DNA of 64,000 nucleotides from Planctomycetota bacterium (GCA_003670925.1 QWQG01000186.1:21505-85504); one strand, 5' to 3'. Counted from the first letter of the stretch, positions 1 to 10,969 are shown. Program-made: numbers and translations. Notes: generated from the sequence alone by a model not told the origin.

Positions 1-2
1 CG

Positions 3-839
3 GAAGTCAAAGATGCCCAAGATACGTTAGACGCTTCGGAACAAACTCGACGGGCTGCCGTGGCAATCCTAGCAAAAATCTCGCACCCGCGGCCCGAAAC
101 GGTCATGCAGGCCAAGGCCCGGCTCGAGGCACAGGAAAAGCATGTCGCTTTTTTGAAGGCGGAACAGGAAAAACGCACCACCAAAGCCCCGTTTACGGGA
201 TTTGTCGTCGCAGAACACACTTATCTTGGGCAGTGGCTCTCCAAGGGAGCTCCAGTGGTCACACTGGCGGACCTGCAGTCCGTGGAAGTGGAAGTTCAGG
301 TTGATCAGCAGTATATCGATCAGATTCACGAAGAGAGTCCGGTAGCGCTGAAGATTCAGGGGACCGGATCGTCTCGTGAATGGACAGGCAAAGTTCTCAC
401 CGTGGTACCGCGCAGCAATTGGAAAGAAGGTTCCCGAAGTTTTCCGGTGATCATTCGCATTCCGAATGAGGGATTCTTCGACAAGGATTCTGTCCCGATA
501 CTGCCCCCGAAACCGGCGCTTCGGGAAGGCATGATGGCAGAGGCTGAGTTTAGTGGAGAGGCAGTGGACGCAATCATGGTGCCCAAGGATTCGGTCGTGA
601 GAACCTCCCGGGGAAATTTCATTTATGTCATCAATCCCTCTCCGGAAGGGCAACCCCTCAGCGTCCGCCAGGTTGAAGTTACCCTCGGCATCGGCTCGGA
701 TACTTGGATTCAGGTGACCGGCGAGAATCTCGAGGCTGGCATGAAGGTGGTCACAGAGGGAGCGCCGCGGATGCGGCCGTTTCAACCCGTACAGATTGAG
801 AACAAAGAAAAATCGGAGAAGAGTAAACAGGGAGAATAG
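3..839 (+). CDS. HlyD/AcrA-type RND efflux periplasmic adaptor, 5' truncated by window edge
   Basis: Reading frame is open upstream of the listed GTG at 60 to the window edge (EVKDAQDTLDASEQTRRAA...). Adaptor-like 'APFTGFVVAEHTYLGQWLSKGAPVVTLADL' and C-terminal 'VTEGAPRMRPFQPVQ'. Directly upstream of an RND permease. Confidence 0.88.
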   Translation, partial: EVKDAQDTLDASEQTRRAAVAILAKISHPRPETVMQAKARLEAQEKHVAFLKAEQEKRTTKAPFTGFVVAEHTYLGQWLSKGAPVVTLADLQSVEVEVQVDQQYIDQIHEESPVALKIQGTGSSREWTGKVLTVVPRSNWKEGSRSFPVIIRIPNEGFFDKDSVPILPPKPALREGMMAEAEFSGEAVDAIMVPKDSVVRTSRGNFIYVINPSPEGQPLSVRQVEVTLGIGSDTWIQVTGENLEAGMKVVTEGAPRMRPFQPVQIENKEKSEKSKQGE

Positions 840-905
840 ATGCTGTATCCCTCTAAGTGAACCCGCCTGTACTTTTTCCGCTTGCCCCGTTCGCTGGTAC
901 ACCCC

Positions 906-3900
906 ATGGACCTGATCAGATTCTCCCTCGACAATCCCGTCAAACTCACCGTCGGCGTTATTCTGGCGCTGTTGTTCGGGGGGATCGCTTATCTGGCAAC
1001 TCCGGTGCAGCTGACACCGGATGTTGCCGAGCCGGAAATCACAATCACAACTCTGTGGCCTGGCGCGAGTGCAGAAGAAGTCGAACGCGAGATCATTGAA
1101 CAGCAGGAAGAGCAGCTCAAGAGTGTCGAAGGGATGGATGAGTTAAAAAGCGAAAGCTCGGACTCGATGGGATCCATCATGATGCGATTCGCCGTCGGAA
1201 CAGATCTGGCGGATGCGCGGGCTCGAGTTGCGGAAAAACTGAACCAGGTCGCTGATTATCCGGAGGAGGCCCGGGAACCGGTGATCTCCACGGTCAATGG
1301 GAACGCGAATGCGGTTGCATGGTTTATCCTCAAGCCGATCCCGCCAACTCGCGACGACCTGAAAAATTTGATCTCGCTGCAGCCGGAACTCAGGGAACCC
1401 CTCGCTCCGCTGATGGAGGGAACGGACCAGATCGATCTTCCTAGGCTCAATCTGCTGGCGAGCGAACATCCTGTTCTGAAAGTTTTTATCCTTGGCCGCA
1501 ACAACCCGGCACTCATGCGAAAGTTTGCCGAGGATTACATCGAAGCGGCGTTTGAACGCGTTCCGGGTGTTGCAAATGGAAACGTGTTTGGTGGTCAGGA
1601 GCAGGAGTTCCGGGTAGAAATTAATCCCACTCGCCTAGCGGCATTCGGAGTCTCCATCGATCAGCTTCGCGCAGCGTTGCTGGCCCAGAATCAGAATACG
1701 TCAGCTGGCGATATTGCGGAACTGACTCAGCGCAACGTTGTCCGTACCATGGGTCAGTTTCAATCGCCCGAACAGGTGGAAGAAACCATCATCGTGAATC
1801 GGGACAACTCACCAGTCCGAGTGCGTGATGTGGCAACGGTTGGAGTAGCGTACAAAAAGCCGGACGGCGTTGTCCGGCAGATGGGGGTGAATGGACTGGC
1901 CGTCAATGCTCAGCAGGCCCCTGGCACAAACATCAAGGAAGTCATGGGCCCGCCACGTGATGCGTTGGACCTAGATCGCGATGGGCAGATCACATCTCTG
2001 GAGCTGGCCGAATGCACTCGGATCTATGGCAGCAATCTGCGCATTGCCTGCGAAGAGTTGAACCTTGGAATCCTGCAAACCAAGGGCCTGTACCTAGAAC
2101 AGGTTTACGATCAGACCGAGTACCTAGACTCAGCAACCGCACTGGTGGAAAGCAATGTGTATTCTGGTGGAGTGCTGGCGGTTGTAATTCTGCTGTTGTT
2201 TCTGAAGAGCGTGCGATCGGTGCTCATTATCGGACTTTCCATTCCGATCAGCGTCATTGCCACGTTCATTTTTGTGAAGTTGTTTGGCCGCAGTATTAAT
2301 GTCATCAGTCTGGCCGGGATGGCGTTCGCTGTGGGGATGGTGGCAGACAACGCGATCACGGTGCTGGAGAATATCTATCGCCATTTCCAAATGGGCAAGT
2401 CTGCCCGAGAAGCCGCTCTGCAGGGGACTCACGAGGTCTGGGGGGCAGTGCTTGCTGCCACGCTGGCGATGATCGTGGTTTTCGTGCCGGTGATCTTTGT
2501 GCAGGGGCAGGCTGGGCAACTGTTTAAGGATATTTCGATTGCCATCGCCTGCTCGGTCGGCATTTCGATGCTGGTCAGCGTGACCGTCATTCCGGCGGCG
2601 GCCTGCTGGCTGCTGGGAAATCAGAAAACTGCCAGCCTCGAATACAATACAAGCCTTGGTCCTTCCGGCCTGTTTGGACTGGTTCGCTTCTGTCATTGGG
2701 CCAACGAATTGTTGGCCAGTTTCATGCGACGCCTGATGTCAGCTCGGGGAAGCTGGCTTTGGCGACTGCTGGTTGTGGCAGCGTTTTGCATCGGGTCGGT
2801 CTGGTGCAGTTTTCTGCTGTGGCCGGCAACGGAATACCTGCCGACAGGAAATCGCAATCTGGTGATCGCGATCCTTCTACCTCCGCCCGGTTACAACATT
2901 GACAAAATGATCGAACTGGGTGAAGACATTGAAAAGCAGCTGGCACCTTACTGGACGGGAGAAGTAAAGCCCGGTGAGCCTCGAATCAAGAACTTCTTTT
3001 TCGTGGCGCGCGGGCGCAGTCTGTTCCTAGGGGCTCGCGCTGTGGATGAATTGCGGGCGGGGGAGCTGATTCCCGTCCTGTCGGCCGTCGTCGGCAAACA
3101 GCCAGGCGTCATTCCCATCGTGAGTCAGTCCAGCCTGTTTGACAGCGGACTGAGTGGTGGACGAACGATCGACATCGAGATCACGGGGCCTGACCTCGTC
3201 GAGTTATTCGAAAAAGCACGGTACGCCTTTGAGATCTGTACCGGTCGGCCGGAAGGCCCGGGCCGGCCAGCAATCCCCGGGGCGTTTCCCCCAGTTGACG
3301 ACTCAGGGAAGCCGACCGGCCATCAGTTGCGTCCGATTCCCGGCTTGGACGTGAACAGCCCTGAAATCCATCTCATTCCGAAAATCGAAAAGGCGGCTGA
3401 ACTGGGAATCAGTGCTACTTCCATGGGCTATGCCATTAACGCCCTCGTGGATGGGGCCTTCGCGGGCGACTACTGGCACGAGGGGCGTCGGATCGATCTT
3501 GTCATTTGTGGCGATGCGGAGTTTTCCAAACACTCTCATGACATAGAGAATCTGCCGGTCCAGACTCCATCTGGGACGACAATTCCGTTTTCATCGATCG
3601 CAGATGTCCTGCTCACATATGGACCAGAGCAGGTGAATCACACAGAGCGAGAGCGTGCGGTCACGATTCAGGTAAAGCCGAAGCAGGATATGCCTTTGGA
3701 AACAGCAATGAAGATTGCTGAGGATATGGTCTGCAGGAAGCTCATGGAGCAGGCAGACTTTCAGAGTGGCCTTTACCAGGTTCGCCTCGCAGGTACCGCC
3801 GACAAACTTGCCGATACTTGGTTTGATCTTAAATGGAATCTGCTGTTGGCGCTGCTGCTGACCTACCTCCTGATGGCTGCACTGTTTGAATCGTTCCTGT

Positions 3901-4457
3901 ATCCGCTCGCCGTGATGATCAGTGTTGCTTTGGCGTTGGTGGGAGGACTTGGCGGACTCAGGATCATGAATGCATTTGTTTACCAGCCGCTCGACATGCT
4001 GACCATGTTGGGGTTCGTGATTCTGATCGGAACCGTCGTGAATAATGCGATCCTGATCGTCCACCAGAGCCTGAACTACATGCGAGAAGAGGGTCTGAAC
4101 TCCGTGGATGCTGTTTGCGAAACCGTGCGAACTCGCATGCGTCCGATTCTGATGAGCACGCTGTCCACGGTGCTGGGCATGCTTCCACTGGTTGTCCCAA
4201 TTCCCATCTGGGCTGACGGTGCCTGGGTGTGGAGCGTGGGCGCAGGAAGCGAATTGTATCAAGGACTTGGAGCGGTAGTTCTCGGCGGCATGATTGTGTC
4301 CACGTTCTTCACGCTCATCCTGATTCCGGCTGGTTTCAGTCTGGTGATTGATGCCGCAGCAAGATTCCATCCCATCGTTGGGCCATCGGGATCGCCAGCT
4401 GGCCACCTACCGCTGTCAAACGTTGACATTGAGCCACGTACCGCTAGCGACCAGTGA
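906..4457 (+). CDS. RND efflux transporter permease (AcrB/HAE-like) with an EF-hand-like periplasmic insertion
   Basis: Start ATG 906 (MDLIRFSLDNPVKLTVG) preferred over ORF start 882. Typical RND segments 'WPGASAEEVEREIIEQQEEQLKSVEGM', 'GMAFAVGMVADNAITVLENI', 'GFVILIGTVVNNAILIVHQS'. Confidence 0.93.
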   Translation: MDLIRFSLDNPVKLTVGVILALLFGGIAYLATPVQLTPDVAEPEITITTLWPGASAEEVEREIIEQQEEQLKSVEGMDELKSESSDSMGSIMMRFAVGTDLADARARVAEKLNQVADYPEEAREPVISTVNGNANAVAWFILKPIPPTRDDLKNLISLQPELREPLAPLMEGTDQIDLPRLNLLASEHPVLKVFILGRNNPALMRKFAEDYIEAAFERVPGVANGNVFGGQEQEFRVEINPTRLAAFGVSIDQLRAALLAQNQNTSAGDIAELTQRNVVRTMGQFQSPEQVEETIIVNRDNSPVRVRDVATVGVAYKKPDGVVRQMGVNGLAVNAQQAPGTNIKEVMGPPRDALDLDRDGQITSLELAECTRIYGSNLRIACEELNLGILQTKGLYLEQVYDQTEYLDSATALVESNVYSGGVLAVVILLLFLKSVRSVLIIGLSIPISVIATFIFVKLFGRSINVISLAGMAFAVGMVADNAITVLENIYRHFQMGKSAREAALQGTHEVWGAVLAATLAMIVVFVPVIFVQGQAGQLFKDISIAIACSVGISMLVSVTVIPAAACWLLGNQKTASLEYNTSLGPSGLFGLVRFCHWANELLASFMRRLMSARGSWLWRLLVVAAFCIGSVWCSFLLWPATEYLPTGNRNLVIAILLPPPGYNIDKMIELGEDIEKQLAPYWTGEVKPGEPRIKNFFFVARGRSLFLGARAVDELRAGELIPVLSAVVGKQPGVIPIVSQSSLFDSGLSGGRTIDIEITGPDLVELFEKARYAFEICTGRPEGPGRPAIPGAFPPVDDSGKPTGHQLRPIPGLDVNSPEIHLIPKIEKAAELGISATSMGYAINALVDGAFAGDYWHEGRRIDLVICGDAEFSKHSHDIENLPVQTPSGTTIPFSSIADVLLTYGPEQVNHTERERAVTIQVKPKQDMPLETAMKIAEDMVCRKLMEQADFQSGLYQVRLAGTADKLADTWFDLKWNLLLALLLTYLLMAALFESFLYPLAVMISVALALVGGLGGLRIMNAFVYQPLDMLTMLGFVILIGTVVNNAILIVHQSLNYMREEGLNSVDAVCETVRTRMRPILMSTLSTVLGMLPLVVPIPIWADGAWVWSVGAGSELYQGLGAVVLGGMIVSTFFTLILIPAGFSLVIDAAARFHPIVGPSGSPAGHLPLSNVDIEPRTASDQ

Positions 4458-4552
4458 CGATCTAGGGATGTCTCAAAATCGTGCGGACTTGTGTCACTTG
4501 TCGGCGTAGACTAATGGTTGAGACAGCAGTTCTTGAACGTACGATCTGGAGC

Positions 4553-7500
4553 ATGAAAATGTGGCGATGTTTGTTCACTGGCCTGATTTTTTCGGTACTT
4601 TCTTCGAATACGGGCTTTGCGGACGACCTGTTCCTAGAACGTTTTGCTCTGGCAAGTGACCGTGAAGCGGTTCTGAAAGAACTTATTCCTGGGACACAGG
4701 AATATTACTATTTTCACTGCCTGCATTATCAGAATACGCAGCAGTTTCAGCGAGTTGAAGATCTCCTGCAGAAGTGGATAGCCCTCCACAACAGCGGAAA
4801 TTTGATCAATGAGATCCAATATCGCCAAGCCTTGCTGACTTACGAACGCAATCCCCAAAAAACACTGGATTTCATTCGTGATCACCTTGGACTGACTTTC
4901 AATCATCAGAAGGATGTCCCGAACTCCGAGCCGGATTTGCCGGAGACGCTGGATCAAAACCTGATCGCACGCGAACGACTTCTGCAGCAGGCCTATGTGG
5001 ATCACACGAACCTTTCAGGTGTGACGACTCAGTCATTTCCATGGCTGATCGGCACGGAACTCAACCCCGAACGCCGACGACATCTGCTCAGCCAACTGGA
5101 TCGGCCAGACTTCCCGAGCCTTGCGAAAATGCTTGTCGATGATCTGAACTCTGAGAACAGCGGCGGCTTTGGTTCTCTGGGGATTCACCAGCGACTAATG
5201 CTCGATCAGCTGCAGGAATGCGTTCAGCTCATGCCGACGTTGCGGGATCAGTCAGCGTTTGTCAATGTGTGGCTCCAGCGTCTGGCTCCTGACAACGATG
5301 TTAACTCTGTTCAGGATGCTATCGAACGCGAGGCACATTTGACGCGCTTGTGGGAATTCGTCAAGTCCTTGTCGTCCGCACAGAACTCGCTGAAAGCTCA
5401 CGTGCTCTATCAGCGACTCGATTTCAATCGATCGAAGAACGACTACGACAAGGCGCTGTTTCTGGAATACATCAAATTGCCGCGGCATGCGCCGTACATG
5501 AACGGCACATATATGCAGCAACCATTGTCGCAGCAGTATCCCGCGGACCTCGCCGCAAATTATTCGTCTTTTACGCGATGCCCGGTCATTGGTAATGACG
5601 AGCCCCTGATTCGCGACTACCTGCATCGCCTCCTGACCGAGGCAGACAACACGGGCGAATTTCAACCGTACATCAACGACACATATCTCAATCAACGGTT
5701 TGCAGAAACAAAGATCGTGAATGGGCTGGGTAATCCGGAACAATGGTATGCACTGCTCCCACCGGCAGATTACCAGATCCTCCGCGACCGTGTGGATCTC
5801 GATTTTTCACCTACGAACAAGACGCAGTTCACAGTCGATGAAGCTGTCGGCTTGGACGTGTTTATCAAGAATGTTCCGACCCTGATCGTCAAGGTTTTTG
5901 AAATCAACACCGCGAATTTTTATCGTGATTTTGACGCTGAAATCAACACTGACATTGATCTAGATGGACTGGTTGCCAACCACGAAGAAACTCTCATCTA
6001 CGACGAAGCCCCGTTGCGTCGTGTGCGACGTCACTTTGAGTTTCCGCAGTTGTCAAAACGTGGAACATACGTCATCGACTTTATTGGGAATGGGCATAGT
6101 AGCCGCGCCCTGATTCGTAAGGGGCAACTCCGGTTTGTCGTCTCTACGACCTCCGCCGGACAGCAGTTCAAGATCTTTAATGAACTCGGCAAGCCAGCAA
6201 AATTGCCCACCGCGACGCTTGGTGGACAGAAGTACGACGCTGACAAAAATCAAAATGTCATCGTGCCGTATTCGACAAATCCTGGAAGGCGATCGATCAT
6301 TATTTCGTCTGGGGATTTGTCGACGTTGGGGAGTTTTCAGCATGATGCGGAAAACTACGAACTCCGGGCGGGCATTCTGGTCGATCGCCAGTCACTGCTG
6401 CGACTGCGGACAGCAAAAGTTATTGTGCGACCACAACTCCTGTTGAATGGCTCTCCAGTGTCACTTCGGCTCCTCAAGAACGTCCGCCTGACGTTGACAT
6501 CCATCAACTTAGATGAAGTCTCAACCACAGCCACTGTTTCCGATTTTGGACTGACGGAAGATCGGGAAGCTGAGCACGAATTTCTTGTTCCCGACCGCCT
6601 GTCATCCATGACATTTACGCTGACAGCGCAAGTCAGAAACCAAAGCCAAGCGAAGGATATTGACCTTAGCGTCGGTGATACAGTTGCCGTGAATGCGAGC
6701 GACCGAACTGAAAAAATTGAGTTCGCCCATCTCTCTCAAGTGGAGAGTCGTTACATCGTCGATGTTCGCGGACGGACGGGAGAACCGTTGAAACATCGTC
6801 CGGTGTACCTGACGCTTCGGCATCGTGATTTCACCCGTGAAGTGGTTGTGTCTCTCCGTTCCAATGCGAAAGGCAAAATTGATCTCGGCCTGCTGGCTGG
6901 CGTCATTTCCGTCAAGGCACAGTTAGCGAATGGAGTCGCGCAGTTATGGCTGCTCGGGACTGATCAGATCGAGCAATTTCGTGTAGTCCATGTGGCATCT
7001 GGGTCGCAAGTTCGCATCCCGTGTTTGCTTGCGAATGGCATACCGTCACGCACCGATATCTCGCTTTGTGAACTGCGCGGGAGTGAATGCTTTGCTGACC
7101 GATTTGATGCCATTCGCATCCACGATGGCTTTGCGGAAATCAACGATCTGGCAGCGGGGGACTATAGTTTTCTGTTGCGGGATTCTGGTCAACAGATCCT
7201 GATTCGAATTACGGACGGCACACAGCTCGACGAACTTGTGATCGGCAAGGCACGAATCCTAGAAGAGCGCTCACTTTTGCCGATGAACATCAGTTCGATT
7301 AAGAGCATGGACGGACAACTGAAAATTAAAGTTGAAAATGCCACAAAGCTGGCTCGGGTACACATCTTTGCCAATCTGTTTCTGCCTGCCGTTTCACACT
7401 TTGAAAAACTCACGAGAATCTTGAATCCCGGCGTCCTCGTGCAGGCCCAAATTGATCCCCTGTCCGCTTATGCACAGGGACGAAAAATTGGAGATGAATA

Positions 7501-10500
7501 TCGCTATATTCTCGATCGGCGGCTGGCGGAAAAATATCCCGGCAACATGAATGCCCGACCGGAGATGCTGCTCAATCCTTGGGCCGTGCGTGCGACTGAA
7601 ACCGAGCGGCGAGACGCTGCGGCAGGTGATGAATTCGCGGCGCTGCCAGCCGCTGCTGCTCCGACATCTGCGATGGATGCCGATGCAAAGATCGCTGGAG
7701 GTCCCCAGGGTGACTTTGCAAATCTGGACTTTATGGCGGAGGCCGCATTGGTCGCGACCAACTTGCTCATTGATGAACAGGGGTTTGTGACAGTGGATTT
7801 GGCAATGATGGGGACGCACCAACACGTCCATGTTGTCGCGGTTGATCCGCTAAACACGGTGGAGCGGAGTTACTCGCTGCCCGATCGATCGCCACGCGTG
7901 ATCGATCAGCGACTCGCGGAGTCACTGCCGAGCGATCAACACTTTTCGCAACAGAAGCAGATTGACGTTGTTTCAGCTGGGACAGAATTCAAAATTCCAG
8001 ACGTCACGACGTCACGCTTCCAAGTCTACGATGATTTGGAGAGCGTGTTTCAGCTGTATCAGTCACTCTTGAAGGATCCAACGCTTGCCGAATTTCAATT
8101 CATTCTGACGTGGCCGGAACTCGAGCAGCCACGCAAGCAGGAGCTGTATTCCCAATTTGCTTGTCACGAACTTAACTTCTTTCTTTCACAACGAGATCCC
8201 GATTTCTTCAATAAGATCGTTAAACCGTATTTATCGAACAAGCTCCACAAGACCTTTCTGGATCTTTGGCTGCTGGACAAAGATCTCAGTGAATACCTGA
8301 AACCACGAAATTACCAACATCTCAATACGGTTGAGAAAGGCTTGCTGGGGCGGCGCATTGTAGCCGAGCGTGATGTGACTTCCCGGTTCCTCCGTGAACA
8401 ACTGGAACTCCTACCTCCGGATGTCGTGCGGGTGGAACTGTTGTTTGGTACGGCGGTCAACGGTCGACAAATGATGCTAGACTTTAATTTGAAGCCGCAA
8501 GACGCTCCCGCAGACGGCAGCATCTCTCGCGAAACGGACCGTGGACGCATGTCGATTGACGGCAGGGCTGCTGGCAGCGGCGTGAGACTCGGGGCCGGAG
8601 GAGAACTCATGGAGAAGGCCAGCGAGCGGCAAGAGAGAGATCTTGAAATGCAAAAAGACGCAACTCCACTCTTTAGAAAAGAAGCAGCGGCCGCCGACAA
8701 TGCGTTGTCCGAATCACTCGGGGACAATAGCAGCGACAAACAGAAACGAACTCTGAGTGAGCTATTTCGGCAGACTGAAAAGACTCAGGAATGGGCAGAA
8801 AACAACTACTACAAACGACCAATCGAATCGCAAGATGCCAGCCTTGTGACCGTAAATGCATTCTGGGCGGACTTTGCGGCGCATGGTCCGCAAGGCGCGT
8901 TCTTCTCCTCTCACTTGGCCGAAGCCTCACGTAATTTCACGGAAGTGATGTTTGCCATGTCGGTGCTGGAACTTCCGTTCAAGGCGGGCGAGCATCAGCA
9001 GGACCAGCAGGGCGCGGCTTGGAAGATCAAAGCAGCAACCCCCCTCGTGATTGTGCACGAACAGATTAAAGCGACAGCTGGCGTCGTCAAAGATCTTCCC
9101 ATTCTTGTGAGCCAGAATTTCTTTAAACACGATGATCGATATCGCACTGTTAATGGCCAACGTCAAGACAAATTTGTGTCCGATGAATTCCTGCTGCACA
9201 CGGTTTACGGGTGCCAAGTCGTGCTGACGAATCCGACGTCCAGCACTCGTAAGCTGAATCTGTTGTTTCAGGTACCTCAGGGGGCGATTCCTGTGCTCAG
9301 CAGCCATTACACTCACAGTCAGGAAACCGTGCTGGAATCGTACAAGACAAGTTCGATTGAGTACTACTTTTACTTTCCGTTCGCAGGTGAATTTGGGCAC
9401 TATCCGGTAAATGTGGCTCAAGCGCAAGAACTGGTCACAAACGCCGCACCAGTGAAATGTAAGGTGGTCGAACGACCAACGACTCAGGATACCGAATCGT
9501 GGGACTACGTCTCACAGTATGCGTCGGCCGCTGAAGTGCTGCGATATCTTGAGACACACAGCCTGCACCAGACAAACCTCAGCCGTATCGCGTGGCGGAT
9601 GCAGGATGCAAACTTCTTCACACAGGCGATTGCCCAGCTTTCCATGCAACATGCCTTCGAACCGACGGTCTGGTCATACGGCGTGAAACACAACCAACCC
9701 GCTGCGGTCCGTGAATTTTTGAGCCAGAATGAACAGTTCGTACAGATCTGTGGCCCGGTCTTGAAAAGTCTGCTCCTCGACATTGAGCCGGTGGAACGCA
9801 ATCTGTTTGAATATCGTGAGTACCGTCCCTTGGTGAACGCACGGGCTCATCAACTGGGCGACGGCCGCCACATCCTCAACGATCGTTTTCGCGGACAGTT
9901 CGCCAATTTCACAAAAATTCTTTCGTATGGGCGTGACGTCAGTGACCAAGATCGGCTGACGCTGAGTGGTTACCTGCTGCTTCAAGATCGAGTGACGGAG
10001 GCCTTATCGTGCTTGTCGCAAATCAATGTCGATAATTTGCCAACTCGCATCCAGCATGACTATCTGGCGGCATACTGCGACTTCTTCGACGGCGAACTCG
10101 ACGTCGCGCGCACCATCGTGGCGAAGTACGCCGACTATCCGGTCGATCGGTGGCGAAATGCTTTTGCCGCAATGGCCGTGCAGGTTAGAGAAATTGACGA
10201 AGCCCGGAAACGCGGCAACGCTCAGGAACTCATTGATCCGAACAATCGCGATCAATTGCTGGCTCAGCTAGCTGCCGGAGAATCTACGTTCGAAGTGGCT
10301 GTTGATCAGCAGGAAGTCACGGTGGATTTTCAAAATCTTGAAACCATTCAGGTCAATTACTATCTGATGGACATCGAATTGTTGTTCAGCCGTAACCCCT
10401 TCGTGCAGCAGGAATCCGGCAACTTTGCGCATATCCACCCGAATTTGTCGCAGAGCATCGAACTTCCAAAAAAGAAGTCGCAGTTTACCTTGCAGCTGCC

Positions 10501-10855
10501 TGCTGAACTCCGCAACAGAAACGTGCTTGTCGAAGTCCTTGGTCAGGGTAAGAGTAAGCGTGCCGCCTACTACTCAAACTCATTGACGGTACAGACGTCA
10601 GACAATTACGGACAAGTTCGTGTGACTGACGAAAAGGGGCGGAAGTCGCTGGCGGGGGTGTACGTGAAAGCGTATGCAAAAATGAAGGACGGCAGCACGA
10701 GATTCTACAAAGACGGCTACACGGATCTGCGTGGACGATTCGACTACGCATCTCTCAGTACTAATGACCTCGATAACGTCGAGCGCTTCGCTTTGCTGAT
10801 GATGAGTGAGGATCAGGGCGCCGTTGTCCGCGAAGTCGCCCCCCCCGCACGATAG
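4553..10855 (+). CDS. Very large (~2100 aa) secreted protein, possibly alpha-2-macroglobulin/MG-domain-like, with C-terminal carboxypeptidase-regulatory-like region
   Basis: In-frame ATG at 4553 gives signal peptide 'MKMWRCLFTGLIFSVLSSNTGFADD'. One uninterrupted frame to 10855, beta-rich repeats, C-terminal 'VRVTDEKGRKSLAGVYVKAYAKMKDGSTRFYKDGYTDLRGRFDYAS'. Family assignment is tentative. Confidence 0.85.
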   Translation: MKMWRCLFTGLIFSVLSSNTGFADDLFLERFALASDREAVLKELIPGTQEYYYFHCLHYQNTQQFQRVEDLLQKWIALHNSGNLINEIQYRQALLTYERNPQKTLDFIRDHLGLTFNHQKDVPNSEPDLPETLDQNLIARERLLQQAYVDHTNLSGVTTQSFPWLIGTELNPERRRHLLSQLDRPDFPSLAKMLVDDLNSENSGGFGSLGIHQRLMLDQLQECVQLMPTLRDQSAFVNVWLQRLAPDNDVNSVQDAIEREAHLTRLWEFVKSLSSAQNSLKAHVLYQRLDFNRSKNDYDKALFLEYIKLPRHAPYMNGTYMQQPLSQQYPADLAANYSSFTRCPVIGNDEPLIRDYLHRLLTEADNTGEFQPYINDTYLNQRFAETKIVNGLGNPEQWYALLPPADYQILRDRVDLDFSPTNKTQFTVDEAVGLDVFIKNVPTLIVKVFEINTANFYRDFDAEINTDIDLDGLVANHEETLIYDEAPLRRVRRHFEFPQLSKRGTYVIDFIGNGHSSRALIRKGQLRFVVSTTSAGQQFKIFNELGKPAKLPTATLGGQKYDADKNQNVIVPYSTNPGRRSIIISSGDLSTLGSFQHDAENYELRAGILVDRQSLLRLRTAKVIVRPQLLLNGSPVSLRLLKNVRLTLTSINLDEVSTTATVSDFGLTEDREAEHEFLVPDRLSSMTFTLTAQVRNQSQAKDIDLSVGDTVAVNASDRTEKIEFAHLSQVESRYIVDVRGRTGEPLKHRPVYLTLRHRDFTREVVVSLRSNAKGKIDLGLLAGVISVKAQLANGVAQLWLLGTDQIEQFRVVHVASGSQVRIPCLLANGIPSRTDISLCELRGSECFADRFDAIRIHDGFAEINDLAAGDYSFLLRDSGQQILIRITDGTQLDELVIGKARILEERSLLPMNISSIKSMDGQLKIKVENATKLARVHIFANLFLPAVSHFEKLTRILNPGVLVQAQIDPLSAYAQGRKIGDEYRYILDRRLAEKYPGNMNARPEMLLNPWAVRATETERRDAAAGDEFAALPAAAAPTSAMDADAKIAGGPQGDFANLDFMAEAALVATNLLIDEQGFVTVDLAMMGTHQHVHVVAVDPLNTVERSYSLPDRSPRVIDQRLAESLPSDQHFSQQKQIDVVSAGTEFKIPDVTTSRFQVYDDLESVFQLYQSLLKDPTLAEFQFILTWPELEQPRKQELYSQFACHELNFFLSQRDPDFFNKIVKPYLSNKLHKTFLDLWLLDKDLSEYLKPRNYQHLNTVEKGLLGRRIVAERDVTSRFLREQLELLPPDVVRVELLFGTAVNGRQMMLDFNLKPQDAPADGSISRETDRGRMSIDGRAAGSGVRLGAGGELMEKASERQERDLEMQKDATPLFRKEAAAADNALSESLGDNSSDKQKRTLSELFRQTEKTQEWAENNYYKRPIESQDASLVTVNAFWADFAAHGPQGAFFSSHLAEASRNFTEVMFAMSVLELPFKAGEHQQDQQGAAWKIKAATPLVIVHEQIKATAGVVKDLPILVSQNFFKHDDRYRTVNGQRQDKFVSDEFLLHTVYGCQVVLTNPTSSTRKLNLLFQVPQGAIPVLSSHYTHSQETVLESYKTSSIEYYFYFPFAGEFGHYPVNVAQAQELVTNAAPVKCKVVERPTTQDTESWDYVSQYASAAEVLRYLETHSLHQTNLSRIAWRMQDANFFTQAIAQLSMQHAFEPTVWSYGVKHNQPAAVREFLSQNEQFVQICGPVLKSLLLDIEPVERNLFEYREYRPLVNARAHQLGDGRHILNDRFRGQFANFTKILSYGRDVSDQDRLTLSGYLLLQDRVTEALSCLSQINVDNLPTRIQHDYLAAYCDFFDGELDVARTIVAKYADYPVDRWRNAFAAMAVQVREIDEARKRGNAQELIDPNNRDQLLAQLAAGESTFEVAVDQQEVTVDFQNLETIQVNYYLMDIELLFSRNPFVQQESGNFAHIHPNLSQSIELPKKKSQFTLQLPAELRNRNVLVEVLGQGKSKRAAYYSNSLTVQTSDNYGQVRVTDEKGRKSLAGVYVKAYAKMKDGSTRFYKDGYTDLRGRFDYASLSTNDLDNVERFALLMMSEDQGAVVREVAPPAR

Positions 10856-10969
10856 GCGGAGCGGTTGGAATTCTCGCAGCTTTAAGCATCCTCACGCCGA
10901 TTCTCGATCAACACCAAACAAAGATGCGGTCAGCCATAACTGCCTAGGATTTTTTTAGCAAAATGCGGT

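Noticed and set aside
69-902. 277-aa minus-strand ORF
   Set aside because: Antisense to the adaptor gene; no domain signature.
3591-4406. 271-aa minus-strand ORF
   Set aside because: Antisense to the RND permease; His/Gln/Arg-rich composition typical of shadow ORFs.
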